Assembly (NCBI RefSeq): GCF_030815585.1
Contig: NZ_JAUSWY010000001.1
Coordinates: 1,922,001 to 1,986,000 of the forward strand
Direction: 5' to 3'
Source of the DNA: Arthrobacter pascens
GTDB lineage: Bacteria; Actinomycetota; Actinomycetes; Actinomycetales; Micrococcaceae
DNA length: 64,000 nt
Shown: piece by piece, positions 9,274 to 19,966 of the stretch
Position numbering within the stretch: the first letter of the stretch is position 1
How the letters are laid out: the number at the start of each line of letters is the position of its first letter
Notes under the pieces: generated by a model
What the model was told of the DNA's origin: nothing
What the model saw: only the letters and a program-made list of their open reading frames with translations
The model's database searches: none
Translations under genes and position numbers: made by a program

Positions 9274-11289
9274 CTAAGTTTCAAGGATTTCGCCGGTGGT
9301 CATGTTCACTGCGGGGGCCAGGTCGGCTGCCTCGGCGGCCTGGGCGTCGGAGCTGAAGTGGGTCACGATGGCGCCCGCGAGTGCGGGGCCTATGCCTTTG
9401 GCTGCAGAAAGCTCAGTTGCGGACGCTGCCTTGACCCCCTTGAGGGACCCGAAGTGGGCGAGCAGCGCTTTGCGCTTCGACTCGCCCAGCCCGGGCACGC
9501 CGTCCAGCGCGGATACCGTCATGGCCTTGCCGCGCTTCTGGCGATGGAAAGTGATGGCAAAGCGGTGGGCCTCATCGCGGATCCGCTGCAGGAGGTAGAG
9601 TCCTTGCGATGTCCTGGGCAGGATGACCGGGAAGTCGCTGTCCGGCAGCCAGACTTCCTCGAGCCGTTTAGCCAGGCCTACAACGTAGACATCGTCGATG
9701 CCGAGGTCGGCCAGGGCCCGGGCGGCCGCGTTGACCTGCGGTTTGCCGCCGTCCACCACCACGAGGTTTGGCGGGTAGGCGAATTTCGTCCGCGGAGCCG
9801 GTGTGGTGGTGTCCAGCACCGCCGCATCGGCCGCCGCGGTCAGGGCCGCCTGGTGTCCGGGGAGGGCGGACGCTTCCACCTGCGCCGATTTGTCCTGCAG
9901 GTAGTTCCGGAACCTGCGGGTCAGGACATCGTGCATGGCGGCGGTATCGTCCGCCGCGGCTGCCCCGGTGACGGAGAACTTGCGGTAATCGGATTTCTTC
10001 GGCAGGCCGTCCTCCACCACCACCATGGATGCCACCACGTTGGTTCCCTGGACGTGGGAGACGTCGAAACATTCGATTCGCAGGAGCGCCACCGGCAGGT
10101 CCAGGGCTTCCTGGAGTTCCTGGAGAGCCTGGGACCGGACAGTCAGGTCCCCGGCCCGCCGGGTCTTATGCAGCTTCAGGGCGTGCTCGGCATTCTCACG
10201 CACAGTGGACATGAGCGCAGCCTTGTCGCCGCGCTGCGGCACGCGGACGTCCACTTTGGCTCCACGCAGGCCGCCGAGCCACTGCGACAGCTCGGCCGCG
10301 TTGCTGGGGGCAACGGGCACCAGCACTTCGCGAGGCAGCCTGGCATCGCTGTCGGCGTCTTCGCCGTAAACCTGCTGAAGGAGGTGTTCTACGAGGTCAG
10401 GAGTAGTGGAGTCCTCCACTTTTTCAACAACCCAGCCCCGCTGGCCGCGGACGCGGCCGCCACGCACGTGGAACACCTGCACGGCGGCCTCGAGTTCGTC
10501 TTCATGCAAAGCGAAAATGTCGGCATCCGTGTCCTCAGCAAGCACCACGGCGTTGCGCTCGAACACTTTCCGCATCGCCGCGATATCGTCCCGGAGCCGG
10601 GCTGCGCGCTCATAGTCGAGGGCTGCAACAGCCTGGGCCATCTGCTTTTCGAGTTTGGAGATGAAGCGCTTGGCCTCGCCGCCCATGAAGGCGCAGAAAT
10701 CCTCCGCCAATGCACGGTGCTCCTCTGGGGTAACGCGTCCAACGCAGGGAGCAGAGCACTTGTCAATGTAGCCGAGGAGGCAGGGCCTGCCGCTGGCCTG
10801 TGCACGTTTGAGGACCCCGGCGCTGCAGCTCCGGACGGGGAAGACCCGCAGCAGCGTATCCATGGTTTCCCGGATGGCGCCGGCGGTGTAGGGGCCGAAA
10901 TACCGCGTACCCTTCCTGCGGTCCCCGCGCATGACCTGGACCCGCGGGAACTTTTCGCTCATCGTCAGGGCCAGGTAGGGATACGTCTTGTCGTCGCGGA
11001 AGACGACGTTGAAGCGGGGTTTGAATTCCTTGATCCAGGTGTATTCGAGCTGCAGGGACTCCAGCTCGCTGCCCACCACGGTCCACTCCACGCTGCTGGC
11101 GGCGTGGACCATCGCGTGGGTTTTGGGCAGCAGGCCGGCAGGGTTCGCGAAATAGGAATTCAGGCGTGAGCGGAGGCTCTTTGCTTTGCCTACGTAGATG
11201 ACCCGTCCATGGGGATCGCGGAACCTGTATACCCCGGGGTTAGTGGGAATCTCACCCGTCTGGGGCCTGTAACTTGCTGGATCTGCCAC
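9274..11289 (-). CDS. uvrC: Excinuclease ABC subunit C
   Basis: A 671-residue nucleotide excision repair nuclease. Domain order: N-terminal GIY-YIG nuclease making the 3' incision ([25 protein letters not shown] region, residues ~18-45), UVR motif binding UvrB (around [11 protein letters not shown], ~215), RNase H-like nuclease making the 5' incision ([31 protein letters not shown]) and C-terminal tandem helix-hairpin-helix DNA binding ([17 protein letters not shown]). The start is GTG at 11289 with no Shine-Dalgarno; TAGACT ends six bases before it, consistent with leaderless mRNA. It heads the uvrC-rapZ-yvcK-whiA operon. Confidence 0.96.
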   Translation of the reverse strand: MADPASYRPQTGEIPTNPGVYRFRDPHGRVIYVGKAKSLRSRLNSYFANPAGLLPKTHAMVHAASSVEWTVVGSELESLQLEYTWIKEFKPRFNVVFRDDKTYPYLALTMSEKFPRVQVMRGDRRKGTRYFGPYTAGAIRETMDTLLRVFPVRSCSAGVLKRAQASGRPCLLGYIDKCSAPCVGRVTPEEHRALAEDFCAFMGGEAKRFISKLEKQMAQAVAALDYERAARLRDDIAAMRKVFERNAVVLAEDTDADIFALHEDELEAAVQVFHVRGGRVRGQRGWVVEKVEDSTTPDLVEHLLQQVYGEDADSDARLPREVLVPVAPSNAAELSQWLGGLRGAKVDVRVPQRGDKAALMSTVRENAEHALKLHKTRRAGDLTVRSQALQELQEALDLPVALLRIECFDVSHVQGTNVVASMVVVEDGLPKKSDYRKFSVTGAAAADDTAAMHDVLTRRFRNYLQDKSAQVEASALPGHQAALTAAADAAVLDTTTPAPRTKFAYPPNLVVVDGGKPQVNAAARALADLGIDDVYVVGLAKRLEEVWLPDSDFPVILPRTSQGLYLLQRIRDEAHRFAITFHRQKRGKAMTVSALDGVPGLGESKRKALLAHFGSLKGVKAASATELSAAKGIGPALAGAIVTHFSSDAQAAEAADLAPAVNMTTGEILET

Positions 11290-11380
11290 ACTTCCAGTCT
11301 ACTGAGGCCACGGGGGCGCCAGTGCCACCAAGGACTGGAACGTGCATCACCTGCACTGCGGCCTGACGGCAGGCGCCCGG

Positions 11381-12049
11381 TTACTCCGCGGCCTTGCTCT
11401 GGTTGTAGCTCGTGGAGCGATCCTGGCCGCTGAGTTCCGCGATGGCGTCCATGATGCGGTCCGTCACCTGCCGCCTGGCCGGAAGTGAATGGTCCGGGCC
11501 GGTCTTTTCGAAGTACAGCGGTTCGCCCACCTTCATGGTGAAATGCTGCGGCTTGAAGCCCTTCTCCCCTGCAGGCTGCAGGTTCTCCGTGCCGATCAGG
11601 CCCACCGGGACCACCGGGGCTCCGGTGGTCAGCGCCAGCCAGCCCACGCCTGTTCGGCCACGGTACAGGATGCCGTCCCGTGAGCGGGTCCCCTCAGGGT
11701 AGATGCCAATGCCCTTGCCGGCCTCCAGGATGTCCAGGAGGGTTTTGAGCGCCTGGACGCTGGCCGCCTGTTCACCGCGCTCCACCGGAATTGAGCCTAC
11801 GGACTCGAAGAAGGACTTCATGACCCGGCCCTTGATGCCGCCCGTAGTGAAGTATTCCGCCTTGGCGAAGAAGGCCACCGGACGGGGCATAAGGGCCTGC
11901 ACGATGACGCTGTCAAAAAAGGAAAGATGATTGGGCGCGACGATATAGGGACCGTCCTTGGGCACGTTCTCAAGGCCGATGACCGTAGGCCGGCAGGAGC
12001 CTGAGATCAGAGTCCGGGTGGACCAGCGGACAGCATCAAACAGTGCCAT
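11381..12049 (-). CDS. 1-acyl-sn-glycerol-3-phosphate acyltransferase (PlsC family)
   Basis: A 222-residue member of the PlsC/LPLAT family, which acylate lysophosphatidate during phospholipid synthesis at the membrane's inner face. The catalytic NHLSFFDS (NHx4D) motif is near residue 40 and the substrate-binding YPEGTRS motif near residue 120; a third motif with GAPVVPVGLIGT follows. The start overlaps the 3' end of the upstream HAD phosphatase gene by 14 bases, so the two are co-transcribed. GAGGT lies eight bases before the ATG. The exact acyl donor and acceptor cannot be read from sequence. Confidence 0.88.
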   Translation of the reverse strand: MALFDAVRWSTRTLISGSCRPTVIGLENVPKDGPYIVAPNHLSFFDSVIVQALMPRPVAFFAKAEYFTTGGIKGRVMKSFFESVGSIPVERGEQAASVQALKTLLDILEAGKGIGIYPEGTRSRDGILYRGRTGVGWLALTTGAPVVPVGLIGTENLQPAGEKGFKPQHFTMKVGEPLYFEKTGPDHSLPARRQVTDRIMDAIAELSGQDRSTSYNQSKAAE

Positions 12050-12752
12050 CGTTTTGCACCTCGCTCATGGCCGCGGCGTGGATGGCTTCCAACCGTTCGA
12101 CGGCGGCCACCAGGTCAGGCGCAGTATCCACCACAGTAATTGCCCCGGCGTCCTGCAGTTCCCCATCGGGAGCGAAACCCCAGCTCACGCCGATGCAGTC
12201 CAGTCCGTTGGCAATGGCGCCTGCAACATCCTGCGCGCGGTCCCCCACCATGACGGCGTGATGGGTGGAGAGATCCCGCAGCGCGGCGGCAATGATGCCT
12301 GTCTTCCCCACCGGGCCGGCCGCAGCGGCGGACTCATCGTCTGCGGAACCCCTGATGAACTGGAACCGGCCTGCAATTCCGTGGTGCTCAAGCACCGTCT
12401 GTGCCAGTCCCTGCGGCTTCTGGGTGGCAACGGCCACCGGCCGGCCTGCCGCCGCGAAGCTGTCCAGCACGTCCATGATTCCCGGGTACAGCCGTCCCTG
12501 GCCGATGCCGGTGGCCATGTAGTACTGCCGGTAGAGGAGGATGACGTCACCGATCATGTCCGCCGGAACCATGGCGACGTTCTGGAGGGAATCGCTCAGT
12601 TTCGGGCCGATCATCGCATCCAGCAGGTCCTGGCCGGGAACGGGGAGCCCCAACTCGGTAAGGGCAGCTGCAATTCCGTCTGTTATTCCGCCGGCAGGAT
12701 CGACAAGAGTGCCGTCCAGGTCGAAGATCACGGGCACTGTTGTTTGAGTCAC
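12036..12752 (-). CDS. HAD-superfamily phosphatase, phosphoglycolate phosphatase-like
   Basis: A 238-residue haloacid-dehalogenase-type hydrolase of the Gph/PgmB group. The nucleophile motif is FDLDGTLVDP (residues ~9-18), motif II threonine lies in VAVATQKPQ, the lysine of motif III is in VGKTGI and the acidic motif IV is MVGDRAQDVAGA. A helical cap domain sits between motifs I and II. The substrate may be 2-phosphoglycolate or another small phosphate ester; the family does not decide it. GTG start at 12752 without a clear ribosome binding site. Overlaps the PlsC-like gene. Confidence 0.8.
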   Translation of the reverse strand: MTQTTVPVIFDLDGTLVDPAGGITDGIAAALTELGLPVPGQDLLDAMIGPKLSDSLQNVAMVPADMIGDVILLYRQYYMATGIGQGRLYPGIMDVLDSFAAAGRPVAVATQKPQGLAQTVLEHHGIAGRFQFIRGSADDESAAAAGPVGKTGIIAAALRDLSTHHAVMVGDRAQDVAGAIANGLDCIGVSWGFAPDGELQDAGAITVVDTAPDLVAAVERLEAIHAAAMSEVQNDGTV

Positions 12753-12844
12753 CGGCTTAGTTTCTCACGACACCACTCAAGCCCGAAACTCGCATACCCG
12801 TCAGGGAATACTTCAGGGAATACTTCGTAGTCCCCTCAGCCCGT

Positions 12845-15772
12845 CTAGCCCAGAATCTCGGCAAGGAAGGGTGCGGTGTGGCTTTCCTGGGATTTCGCCA
12901 CCTGCTCGGGGGTTCCGGTGGCCACGATCTGGCCGCCCCCGGATCCGCCATCCGGACCGAGGTCAACGATCCAGTCAGCACTCTTGATGACATCCAGGTT
13001 GTGTTCGATGGTGATCACGGTGTTGCCCTTGTCCACCAGGCTCTGGAGGACCATCAGGAGCTTGCGGATGTCCTCGAAATGCAGGCCGGTGGTGGGCTCG
13101 TCGAGAACGTACACGCTGCGTCCGTTGGACCGCTTCTGCAGTTCCGCGGCCAACTTGACGCGCTGGGCCTCTCCACCGGACAGCGTGGTGGCAGGCTGCC
13201 CCAGGCGCACATATCCGAGGCCCACATCCACCAGGGTGTTCAGGTGACGGGCGATGGGCGAGAACGCGGCGAAGAATTCCGCGCCTTCTTCGATTGGCAT
13301 GTTCAGGACGTCGGCGATGGTCTTGCCCTTATAGTGCACTTCAAGGGTCTCGCGGTTGTACCGCGCGCCGTGGCACACCTCGCAGGGCACGTAGACGTCC
13401 GGAAGGAAGTTCATCTCGATCTTCAGTGTGCCGTCACCGGAGCAGGCCTCACAGCGCCCGCCCTTGACGTTGAAGGAGAACCGGCCCGGCAGGTAGCCGC
13501 GCACCTTCGCCTCGGTGGTCTCGGCGAAGAGCTTGCGGATGTTGTCGAAGACGCCGGTGTACGTGGCAGGGTTGGACCGGGGGGTGCGGCCGATGGGGCT
13601 CTGGTCGACGTGGACCACCTTGTCCAGGTGCTCCAGACCCTGGATGGACTTGTGCCGCCCTGCGACCTGCTTGGCGCCGTTGAGCTTGTTGGCCAGCACC
13701 TTGTAGAGGATTTCATTGACCAGGGTGGACTTCCCGGAGCCGCTGACACCGGTTACCGCGGTGAACAGGCCGAGCGGGAAGGCGGCATCAACGTTGATCA
13801 GGTTGTTCTCCCGGGCGCCCACCACCTTGAGCTCACGCTTTTTGTCATACTTGCGCCGCTTCTTGGGGATCTCGATCTTCCTTCGGCCCGACAGGTAGTC
13901 GCCCGTCAGGGAAGCGGTGTTTTCCAGCAGCTCCTTGTAGGAGCCGGAGTGCACCACCTCGCCGCCGTGTTCGCCGGCCCCGGGACCGATGTCCACAATC
14001 CAGTCAGCCTCCTGAATGGTGTCTTCATCGTGTTCCACGACTATGAGCGTGTTCCCCATGTCCCTGAGCCGGGTCAGCGTCTCGATCAGCCGGCGGTTGT
14101 CACGCTGGTGGAGTCCGATGGAAGGCTCGTCCAGCACATAGAGCACCCCCACGAGACCCGATCCGATCTGCGTGGCGAGCCGGATCCTCTGCGCTTCGCC
14201 GCCGGAAAGGGTGGCGGACGGGCGTTCGAGGTTCAGATATTCCAGTCCGACGTCCAGCAGGAAGGTCAACCGGGCCTGGATTTCCTTGAGCACCTGGTGC
14301 GCGATCTGGGCCTCGCGTCCGGTCAGCACCAGGTTGTTCAGGAAGTCGGCGCACGCGCGCATGGGCATGGCTGCCACGTTGGCGATGGACTGGCCGTTGA
14401 TGAGCACGGAGAGCGAGGCGGGGTTCAGCCGCGCACCATTGCAGGCAGGGCAGGGTATCTGCCGCATGTATTCTTCGTAGCGGTCACGGGCTGAGTCCGA
14501 CTCGGTTTCTCCGTGTTTCCGGTGCACGTACTGGATGACGCCCTCAAAGCCGGTGCTGTACTTGCGCTCCCTGCCGAAGCGGTTGCGGTACTGGACTACA
14601 ACCTTGTGGTCCTTGCCGTGGAGCACAGTCTGGCGGATGTCACTCTCAAGCTTCTCCCACGGCGTGTCCATGGAGAAGCCAAGTTCTTTCGCGAGGCCCT
14701 CCAGCAGCCGGTTCCAGTACTCCGTGGTGGCGGTCCCCAGCGACCAAGGGGCGATGGCGCCTTCCGCCAGCGAACGCTCCTGGTTGGGAATAATAAGTTC
14801 CTCGTCCACCTCCAGCCTGGTGCCGATGCCGCTGCAGGCCGCACAGGCACCGAAGGGATTGTTGAAGGAGAATGAGCGGGGCTCGATCTCATCAATGGCC
14901 AGGGGATGTTCGTTGGGGCAGGCGAGGTTCTCGGAGAAAGCGCGCAAACGGTGCGGATCGTCGGCGTCGAGGTCCACAAAGTCAGCCAGCACGCGGCCCT
15001 CGGCGAGGGAGAGTGCCGTTTCAATCGAATCGGTGAGCCGTTGACTGATGCCTTCCTTGACAACCAGCCGGTCCACCACAACCTCGATGGTGTGCTTGAA
15101 CTGCTTGCCCAGCTTGGGGGCTTCGCTGAGCTGGATCAGTTCGCCGTCCACCCGGGCACGGGAATATCCCTTGGCCGTCAGCTCCTTGAAGAGGTCCACG
15201 AACTCACCCTTGCGCGCGCGGACCACCGGGGCGAGGACCTGGAACCGGGTGCCTTCTTCAAGCTCAAGCAGCTGGTCCACAATCTGCTGCGGCGTCTGCT
15301 TGGTCACGGGTTCACCGCAGACAGGGCAATGCGGCCGTCCCACCCTGGCCCAGAGCAGGCGCATGTAGTCATAGATTTCGGTGATGGTACCCACCGTGGA
15401 GCGCGGGTTCTTGCTGGTTGACTTCTGGTCGATCGAGACGGCCGGGGACAGTCCCTCAATGAAATCAACGTCTGGCTTATCCACCTGCCCCAAAAACTGC
15501 CGGGCGTACGCGGACAGTGACTCAACGTAACGCCGCTGACCTTCAGCAAAGATGGTGTCGAAGGCCAACGAAGATTTTCCGGAGCCGGACAGGCCAGTGA
15601 ATACGATCATGGCATCACGGGGCAGATCCAGGTCCACATTGCGGAGATTGTGCTCCCGGGCACCTTTGACCACCAGGCGGGACAGGTCCGGACGCGCCGG
15701 CTTGGCTGTGGCCGGGGTGGCGGTAACGGGAACGGACTCGACTGATTTTTCTTCAGCTACGGCTTTAGGCAC
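12845..15772 (-). CDS. uvrA: Excinuclease ABC subunit A
   Basis: A 975-residue damage-recognition ATPase of nucleotide excision repair. Two ABC ATPase modules are visible: Walker [10 protein letters not shown] near residue 64 and GVSGSGKST near residue 680, each with its own signature ([14 protein letters not shown] and [14 protein letters not shown]). Zinc modules are seen as CPVCGEP, the CPAC pair and CEACSGDG with CEVCHGAR. The start is GTG at 15772. There is no Shine-Dalgarno; TAGCAT lies six bases upstream, and a LexA-box-like palindrome adjoins it, so expression may be SOS-controlled from a leaderless promoter. Confidence 0.97.
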   Translation of the reverse strand: MPKAVAEEKSVESVPVTATPATAKPARPDLSRLVVKGAREHNLRNVDLDLPRDAMIVFTGLSGSGKSSLAFDTIFAEGQRRYVESLSAYARQFLGQVDKPDVDFIEGLSPAVSIDQKSTSKNPRSTVGTITEIYDYMRLLWARVGRPHCPVCGEPVTKQTPQQIVDQLLELEEGTRFQVLAPVVRARKGEFVDLFKELTAKGYSRARVDGELIQLSEAPKLGKQFKHTIEVVVDRLVVKEGISQRLTDSIETALSLAEGRVLADFVDLDADDPHRLRAFSENLACPNEHPLAIDEIEPRSFSFNNPFGACAACSGIGTRLEVDEELIIPNQERSLAEGAIAPWSLGTATTEYWNRLLEGLAKELGFSMDTPWEKLESDIRQTVLHGKDHKVVVQYRNRFGRERKYSTGFEGVIQYVHRKHGETESDSARDRYEEYMRQIPCPACNGARLNPASLSVLINGQSIANVAAMPMRACADFLNNLVLTGREAQIAHQVLKEIQARLTFLLDVGLEYLNLERPSATLSGGEAQRIRLATQIGSGLVGVLYVLDEPSIGLHQRDNRRLIETLTRLRDMGNTLIVVEHDEDTIQEADWIVDIGPGAGEHGGEVVHSGSYKELLENTASLTGDYLSGRRKIEIPKKRRKYDKKRELKVVGARENNLINVDAAFPLGLFTAVTGVSGSGKSTLVNEILYKVLANKLNGAKQVAGRHKSIQGLEHLDKVVHVDQSPIGRTPRSNPATYTGVFDNIRKLFAETTEAKVRGYLPGRFSFNVKGGRCEACSGDGTLKIEMNFLPDVYVPCEVCHGARYNRETLEVHYKGKTIADVLNMPIEEGAEFFAAFSPIARHLNTLVDVGLGYVRLGQPATTLSGGEAQRVKLAAELQKRSNGRSVYVLDEPTTGLHFEDIRKLLMVLQSLVDKGNTVITIEHNLDVIKSADWIVDLGPDGGSGGGQIVATGTPEQVAKSQESHTAPFLAEILG

Positions 15773-15778
15773 CCACTA

Positions 15779-15801
15779 ATGCTAATCGAAAACTTCTTCG
15801 A
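15779..15801 (-). promoter_or_regulatory. uvrA -10 element with adjoining LexA (SOS) box-like palindrome
   Basis: TAGCAT (15784-15779 on the minus strand) lies six bases before the uvrA GTG. Immediately upstream, 15786-15801 reads TCGAA, six bases, TTCGA: both outer arms of the actinobacterial SOS box TCGAAC-N4-GTTCGA are exact, with the inner C and G replaced. A repressor here would cover the promoter. Confidence 0.55.
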
Positions 15802-15818
15802 ATTTCCATGCGGCTCCA

Positions 15819-16199
15819 CTAGTCGGCGTCGTAAGCTGCGGCCAGCAGCTGGACCGCCTCGGCGAACGAGGCCCCCTGGGCCCTGGCCGCGGCCGCGTAG
15901 GCAGCAGCGGCGACGGACAGGGCGCTCCATCGTTCGTCCCGTGCACAGACCACCGTGCCGTTCCTCCCGCGGGTGGCCACTACGCCGGCCGCCTCAAGTT
16001 CCTTGTAGGCCCGGGCTACGGTATGCGGCGCCACGTCCAGCAGCTCCGCAAGTGCCCTGACTGCCGGAAGCCGGGTGCCGGGCGCCAGTGCCCCGCTGTC
16101 CGCAAGTTCGATCACATGCAGGCGCAACTGCTCAAACAGCGCCACCGTGCTGGCCTGGTTCGGCTTCCAGGGTCCGGGAAAGCTGTCCCCGGCGCTCAT
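15819..16199 (-). CDS. GntR-family transcriptional regulator (YtrA-like)
   Basis: A 126-residue GntR regulator of the short YtrA type: a winged helix-turn-helix (residues ~20-85, with LPAVRALAELLDVAPHTVARAYKELEAAG) and only a short helical tail instead of a large effector domain. YtrA-type regulators usually repress ABC transporter operons of which they are part. Here the gene is the last of three, its ATG overlapping the stop of the upstream ABC gene (ATGA). The inferred targets are the two ABC exporter genes and itself. No operator palindrome could be identified with confidence. Confidence 0.88.
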   Translation of the reverse strand: MSAGDSFPGPWKPNQASTVALFEQLRLHVIELADSGALAPGTRLPAVRALAELLDVAPHTVARAYKELEAAGVVATRGRNGTVVCARDERWSALSVAAAAYAAAARAQGASFAEAVQLLAAAYDAD

Positions 16200-18028
16200 A
16201 TTCCGGCTTCCAATGCGCCCGGCCGGCCCGCGCGCCCGGCAAACTGCGCGTTGTATAGCCTCGTATAGTGGCCATTGATTGCCAACAGGCTCCGATGGGT
16301 TCCCTGCTCCGCGATGCGTCCGTGATCCATGACCAAGATTAGATCAGCGTCGCGGATCGTGGACAAACGGTGGGCAATCACAAAGCTCGTCTTGCCCTCC
16401 CGCAGCCGCTGCATGGCCTGGCGGATCAGGACCTCGGTCCGCGAGTCCACAGAGCTGGTGGCCTCATCCAGGATCAGGACGCCCCGCCCCGCGAGCTGCG
16501 CCCGCGCGATGGTGATCAGCTGGCGCTGCCCGTGGCTGAGCGGGTCTCCGCCGTTATCCAGCATGGTGTCATAGCCTGCGGGTAGCGACCTGACGAAGTG
16601 GTCCACGTGGCTGGCTTCCGCGGCGGCAACGATCTCCGCATCGGTGGCTCCCGGCCTCCCGTATTCGATGTTCTCCCTGATGGTTCCTGCGAACAGCCAG
16701 GCATCCTGGAGCACCACGCCGAAGCCTGCACGGAGGGCATCCCTGGGCATTGCTGCGATGTCGATGCCGCCCATGGTGATCCGCCCGGAATCGACTTCAT
16801 AGAAGCGCATCAGCAGGTTCACGACTGTGGTCTTGCCGGCCCCGGTGTGGCCCACAATTGCCACGGTGCGGCCTGGATCCACGGCGAAGGAAAGGTTCCG
16901 GACCACAGGCACGGTCGCCGTGTACCCAAAGGTGACATCCTCAAAGACGATGCGGCCCCCTGCCTCGGCCGCAGACCGCGCACCGCCCGGTTCTGCCGGG
17001 ATCTCCTCAGCATCCAGGAGCGTGAAGACCCGCCCGGCTGAAGCCACGCAGGACTGGATGACGTTGAGCATGCCGCCGATCTGGCCGACAGGCTGAGTAA
17101 AGAGCCTGCTGAACTGGATGAAGGCCTGGATACCACCGATGGTCATGGCTCCGACCGTCACCTGCAAGGCACCCACCACGGCCACGGCAATGTAGTTGAG
17201 ATTGGCAACAAGGACCATAAGCGGCTGCACCACGCCGGACGAATATTGCGCCTTCGCTGATGCCCGGGCAAGGCGGTCATTGCTGGCTGCGAAAGCTGCC
17301 GCTGCCTGTTCCTGGTGCCCGAAGGCCTTAATGACCTCGTGCCCAGTGACGAATTCCTCAACATGAGCGTTCAGCTCACCGGTTTCTGTCCATTGCCGGG
17401 CGAATTGTGCTTGGGAGCTGCGGGCCACGAGCATCGTGATCACCATGGATAGCGGTATGGAAACCAGGGCAAGAACGGCCAGGAGCGGAGAAATCCACAG
17501 CATCATGGCCAGGGCACCGCAGAGCATAAGGACCGACATAATCAGCTGCGTCAGGACCTGATTGAGCGCCTGCGAGATGTTGTCGATGTCATTGGTGGCC
17601 CGGCTGAGGACATCGCCCCGGGACTGTTCCTGGAAATACGTGGAGGGGAGCCGATGCAGCTTGTCCTCCACGGAGGCGCGGAGGCGGTACATGAGGCCGT
17701 GCACGGAGCCCGCTGTCAGCGAGCCTTGGACCCAGTTGAACAGCGACGCCCCGACATACATCAGTGCGACCGCTGCCAGGAGGCCCCCCAGCCTCTGCTC
17801 GTTGAGGGCGCCCTCCAAAACCCCGTCCACCACAACGTCAGTGGCGTCACCCAAGTACTTCGGAGCAGCGACGTTCAGGCCCGCAAAGCCGCAGGTGGCT
17901 GCGATGGCAGCCGCCATCTGCAATCTGAACGGTCGTAGCAGGCCAACCAGGCGCCGGGAGGTGGGCCAGAACATTCCCTCGGCCACATCAGCAGGCGCAG
18001 ACCCATCGGCAGACAACGGCGCCGTCAT
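16196..18028 (-). CDS. ABC exporter, fused permease/ATPase subunit (catalytic-site partner)
   Basis: A 610-residue half-transporter: six transmembrane helices (about residues 35-330) followed by a nucleotide-binding domain with Walker A GHTGAGKTT, Walker B GVLILDEATSS with the catalytic glutamate, and switch histidine in IAHRLS. Its signature is LSHGQ rather than LSGGQ. It is paired with the upstream gene, whose ATPase has a degenerate Walker B and switch; all deviations fall in the same composite ATP site, as in heterodimeric exporters such as TM287/288. Substrate unknown (drug, lipid or peptide). ATGA overlaps with both neighbours. Confidence 0.9.
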   Translation of the reverse strand: MTAPLSADGSAPADVAEGMFWPTSRRLVGLLRPFRLQMAAAIAATCGFAGLNVAAPKYLGDATDVVVDGVLEGALNEQRLGGLLAAVALMYVGASLFNWVQGSLTAGSVHGLMYRLRASVEDKLHRLPSTYFQEQSRGDVLSRATNDIDNISQALNQVLTQLIMSVLMLCGALAMMLWISPLLAVLALVSIPLSMVITMLVARSSQAQFARQWTETGELNAHVEEFVTGHEVIKAFGHQEQAAAAFAASNDRLARASAKAQYSSGVVQPLMVLVANLNYIAVAVVGALQVTVGAMTIGGIQAFIQFSRLFTQPVGQIGGMLNVIQSCVASAGRVFTLLDAEEIPAEPGGARSAAEAGGRIVFEDVTFGYTATVPVVRNLSFAVDPGRTVAIVGHTGAGKTTVVNLLMRFYEVDSGRITMGGIDIAAMPRDALRAGFGVVLQDAWLFAGTIRENIEYGRPGATDAEIVAAAEASHVDHFVRSLPAGYDTMLDNGGDPLSHGQRQLITIARAQLAGRGVLILDEATSSVDSRTEVLIRQAMQRLREGKTSFVIAHRLSTIRDADLILVMDHGRIAEQGTHRSLLAINGHYTRLYNAQFAGRAGRPGALEAGI

Positions 18029-19815
18029 AGTGTGTCCTCCAGCGCCAGCTGGGACTCCGCGATTTCCCGGTACGTGGAGGACGTCTCCAGGAGCTCAGTG
18101 TGGGTTCCCTGTGCCACCAGGCGGCCGTTATCGAGCACCAGGATGAGGCCGGCGCAGGCGACCGTGGCGATCCGTTCAGCCACAACGATCACCACAGCCC
18201 CGCCCAGCGACCCATCCAGTGACGCCCTCAACCGGGACTCGGTATCGTAATCGAGCGCGGAGAAACTGTCGTCAAAAAGGTAGAGGGGGCACCGCCGAAG
18301 CAATGCCCGCGCAACGCACAACCGTTGGCGCTGGCCACCGGAGAAATTCGTTCCACCCTGTCCCACCGCCGTCTGCAGTCCCAGAGGCAGTTCGCGGACG
18401 AAATCTGCCGCCTGGGCTGTCGCCAGCGCCGCCCACAGCTCGGCATCCGTAGCCGACGGCGCCGCGATCCGCAGGTTGTCGGCGATGGTACCGGTGAACA
18501 GGTGCGACCGCTGCGGCACAACCGCCATGTTCCCGCGGAGGAAGTCCAGGGAGACGGAGCGGATGTCACGCCCGCCAAGGGTGATTCGGCCGTCAGTGGA
18601 ATCCAGGAACCGCGGGACGAGGTTGAGGAGGGTGGTTTTTCCGCTGCCCGTTGAGCCGACGATGGCCGTGGTTGTGCCGGGCAACGCTGTGAAGCTGATG
18701 TTCGCCAGCACCGGCGCCTCCGCGCCGGGATAGGAGAAGCTGACATTGTGGAACTCGACGCTTCCGCCGTCGAAAACCGGCCGGGCGGTGCCCGCCGAAG
18801 GACGGGAGTCCCGGTCGCGGCCGTTGTCCTGGGCACCGTGCTCATCCCCGCCGTCACGGACTGAGGGCACCGTGTCCAGGACGGCCCGGATCCGTTCCGC
18901 GCAGACAGCTGCACGCGGCGCCGTCATCAGCACATACATGGCCATCATGATGGCCAGCAGGATTTGCAGAATGTAGGCGACAAAGGCTGTCAAAGCTCCG
19001 ATCTTCATCTCCCCGGCCTGGACCCGGTGGCCGCCAAACCAGACGACTGCCACCGACGAGACGTTCACCACAATCATGATCAAAGGCAACATTGCCGCCA
19101 CCACCAGTGCGGAAGCCAGATTGTTCCGGGTGAGGCCCGCGTTCATCCGGGCGAAGCGGCGGGTCTCGTGGCCCTGCCTGACAAACGCGCGGATCACGCT
19201 GGCACCGATGATCTGTTCGCGCAGCACTCCCCCGGTGCGGTCGAGCAGTACCTGCCCTTCCCGGTATAACGGCACCAGGCGCCTGACGATGAGGTACATG
19301 ATCAGAAGCAGCACCGGCACAATGACGATCACGACGGACGAAAGGACCACATCCTGGTGCAGCGCCAGCAACACACCGCCCACTCCCATGACTGGAGCGG
19401 CGGCCAGCATGGTGAACACCAGGACGGCAAAGGACTGGATCTGCTGGGTATCGTTTGTGGCCCGCGTGACCAGGCTCTGGGTGCCGAACGCTGCCACTTC
19501 CTGGGAGGAGAGCGCCTGGATCTTCGCGAAGATCTCCGTGCGCAGCTGCCGGCCCAACTTCATGGCCACAACGGCGCCAAGATACCCTGCCGCGATGGCC
19601 GCGCCCGCCTGGACAGCGGCGATAGCCGCCATCACCGCGCCCAGCCTCAGGATCACCGGAGTGTCGCCCGCCACGATGCCGTCGTCAATGATGGCTGCGT
19701 TGACCGTAGGAAGCAACAGGTTGCCGGCGGTCTGAACCAGCTGCAGGAAGACAATCGCGATCACAGGTGCCTTCTGGCCGGCCAACAGCCGGATCATCAT
19801 GCCAAAAAGCACCAC
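18025..19815 (-). CDS. ABC exporter, fused permease/ATPase subunit (degenerate-site partner)
   Basis: A 596-residue half-transporter with an N-terminal six-helix membrane domain (about residues 10-300) and a C-terminal ATPase. Walker A is GSTGSGKTT and the signature FSGGQRQRL is intact, but Walker B reads LYLFDDSFSALD, with Asp in place of the catalytic Glu, and the switch position is VAERIAT, with Glu in place of His. These are hallmarks of the non-hydrolysing site of heterodimeric exporters. A GTG start at 19815 has GGAGG four bases upstream; ATG at 19803 is an alternative. First gene of a three-gene operon ending in a GntR regulator. Confidence 0.9.
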   Translation of the reverse strand: MVLFGMMIRLLAGQKAPVIAIVFLQLVQTAGNLLLPTVNAAIIDDGIVAGDTPVILRLGAVMAAIAAVQAGAAIAAGYLGAVVAMKLGRQLRTEIFAKIQALSSQEVAAFGTQSLVTRATNDTQQIQSFAVLVFTMLAAAPVMGVGGVLLALHQDVVLSSVVIVIVPVLLLIMYLIVRRLVPLYREGQVLLDRTGGVLREQIIGASVIRAFVRQGHETRRFARMNAGLTRNNLASALVVAAMLPLIMIVVNVSSVAVVWFGGHRVQAGEMKIGALTAFVAYILQILLAIMMAMYVLMTAPRAAVCAERIRAVLDTVPSVRDGGDEHGAQDNGRDRDSRPSAGTARPVFDGGSVEFHNVSFSYPGAEAPVLANISFTALPGTTTAIVGSTGSGKTTLLNLVPRFLDSTDGRITLGGRDIRSVSLDFLRGNMAVVPQRSHLFTGTIADNLRIAAPSATDAELWAALATAQAADFVRELPLGLQTAVGQGGTNFSGGQRQRLCVARALLRRCPLYLFDDSFSALDYDTESRLRASLDGSLGGAVVIVVAERIATVACAGLILVLDNGRLVAQGTHTELLETSSTYREIAESQLALEDTL

Positions 19816-19966
19816 ACCTCCAGGAATCGCTCGGGTGGCCCGTCACGACCGGACTTACCGCCCCCCCCAATAGTCGCTCCGTCATTGTAAGCCACATCAC
19901 ATTGCGTTGCCGGTCACGCCGCATGACACGCGCCGTAGAGGACATAGACCGAATGAAGTTCGACCG

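Noticed and set aside
12753..12775. Leaderless start for the HAD phosphatase gene at 12752
   Set aside because: No TANNNT hexamer lies six or seven bases before its GTG, so it was not counted with the others.
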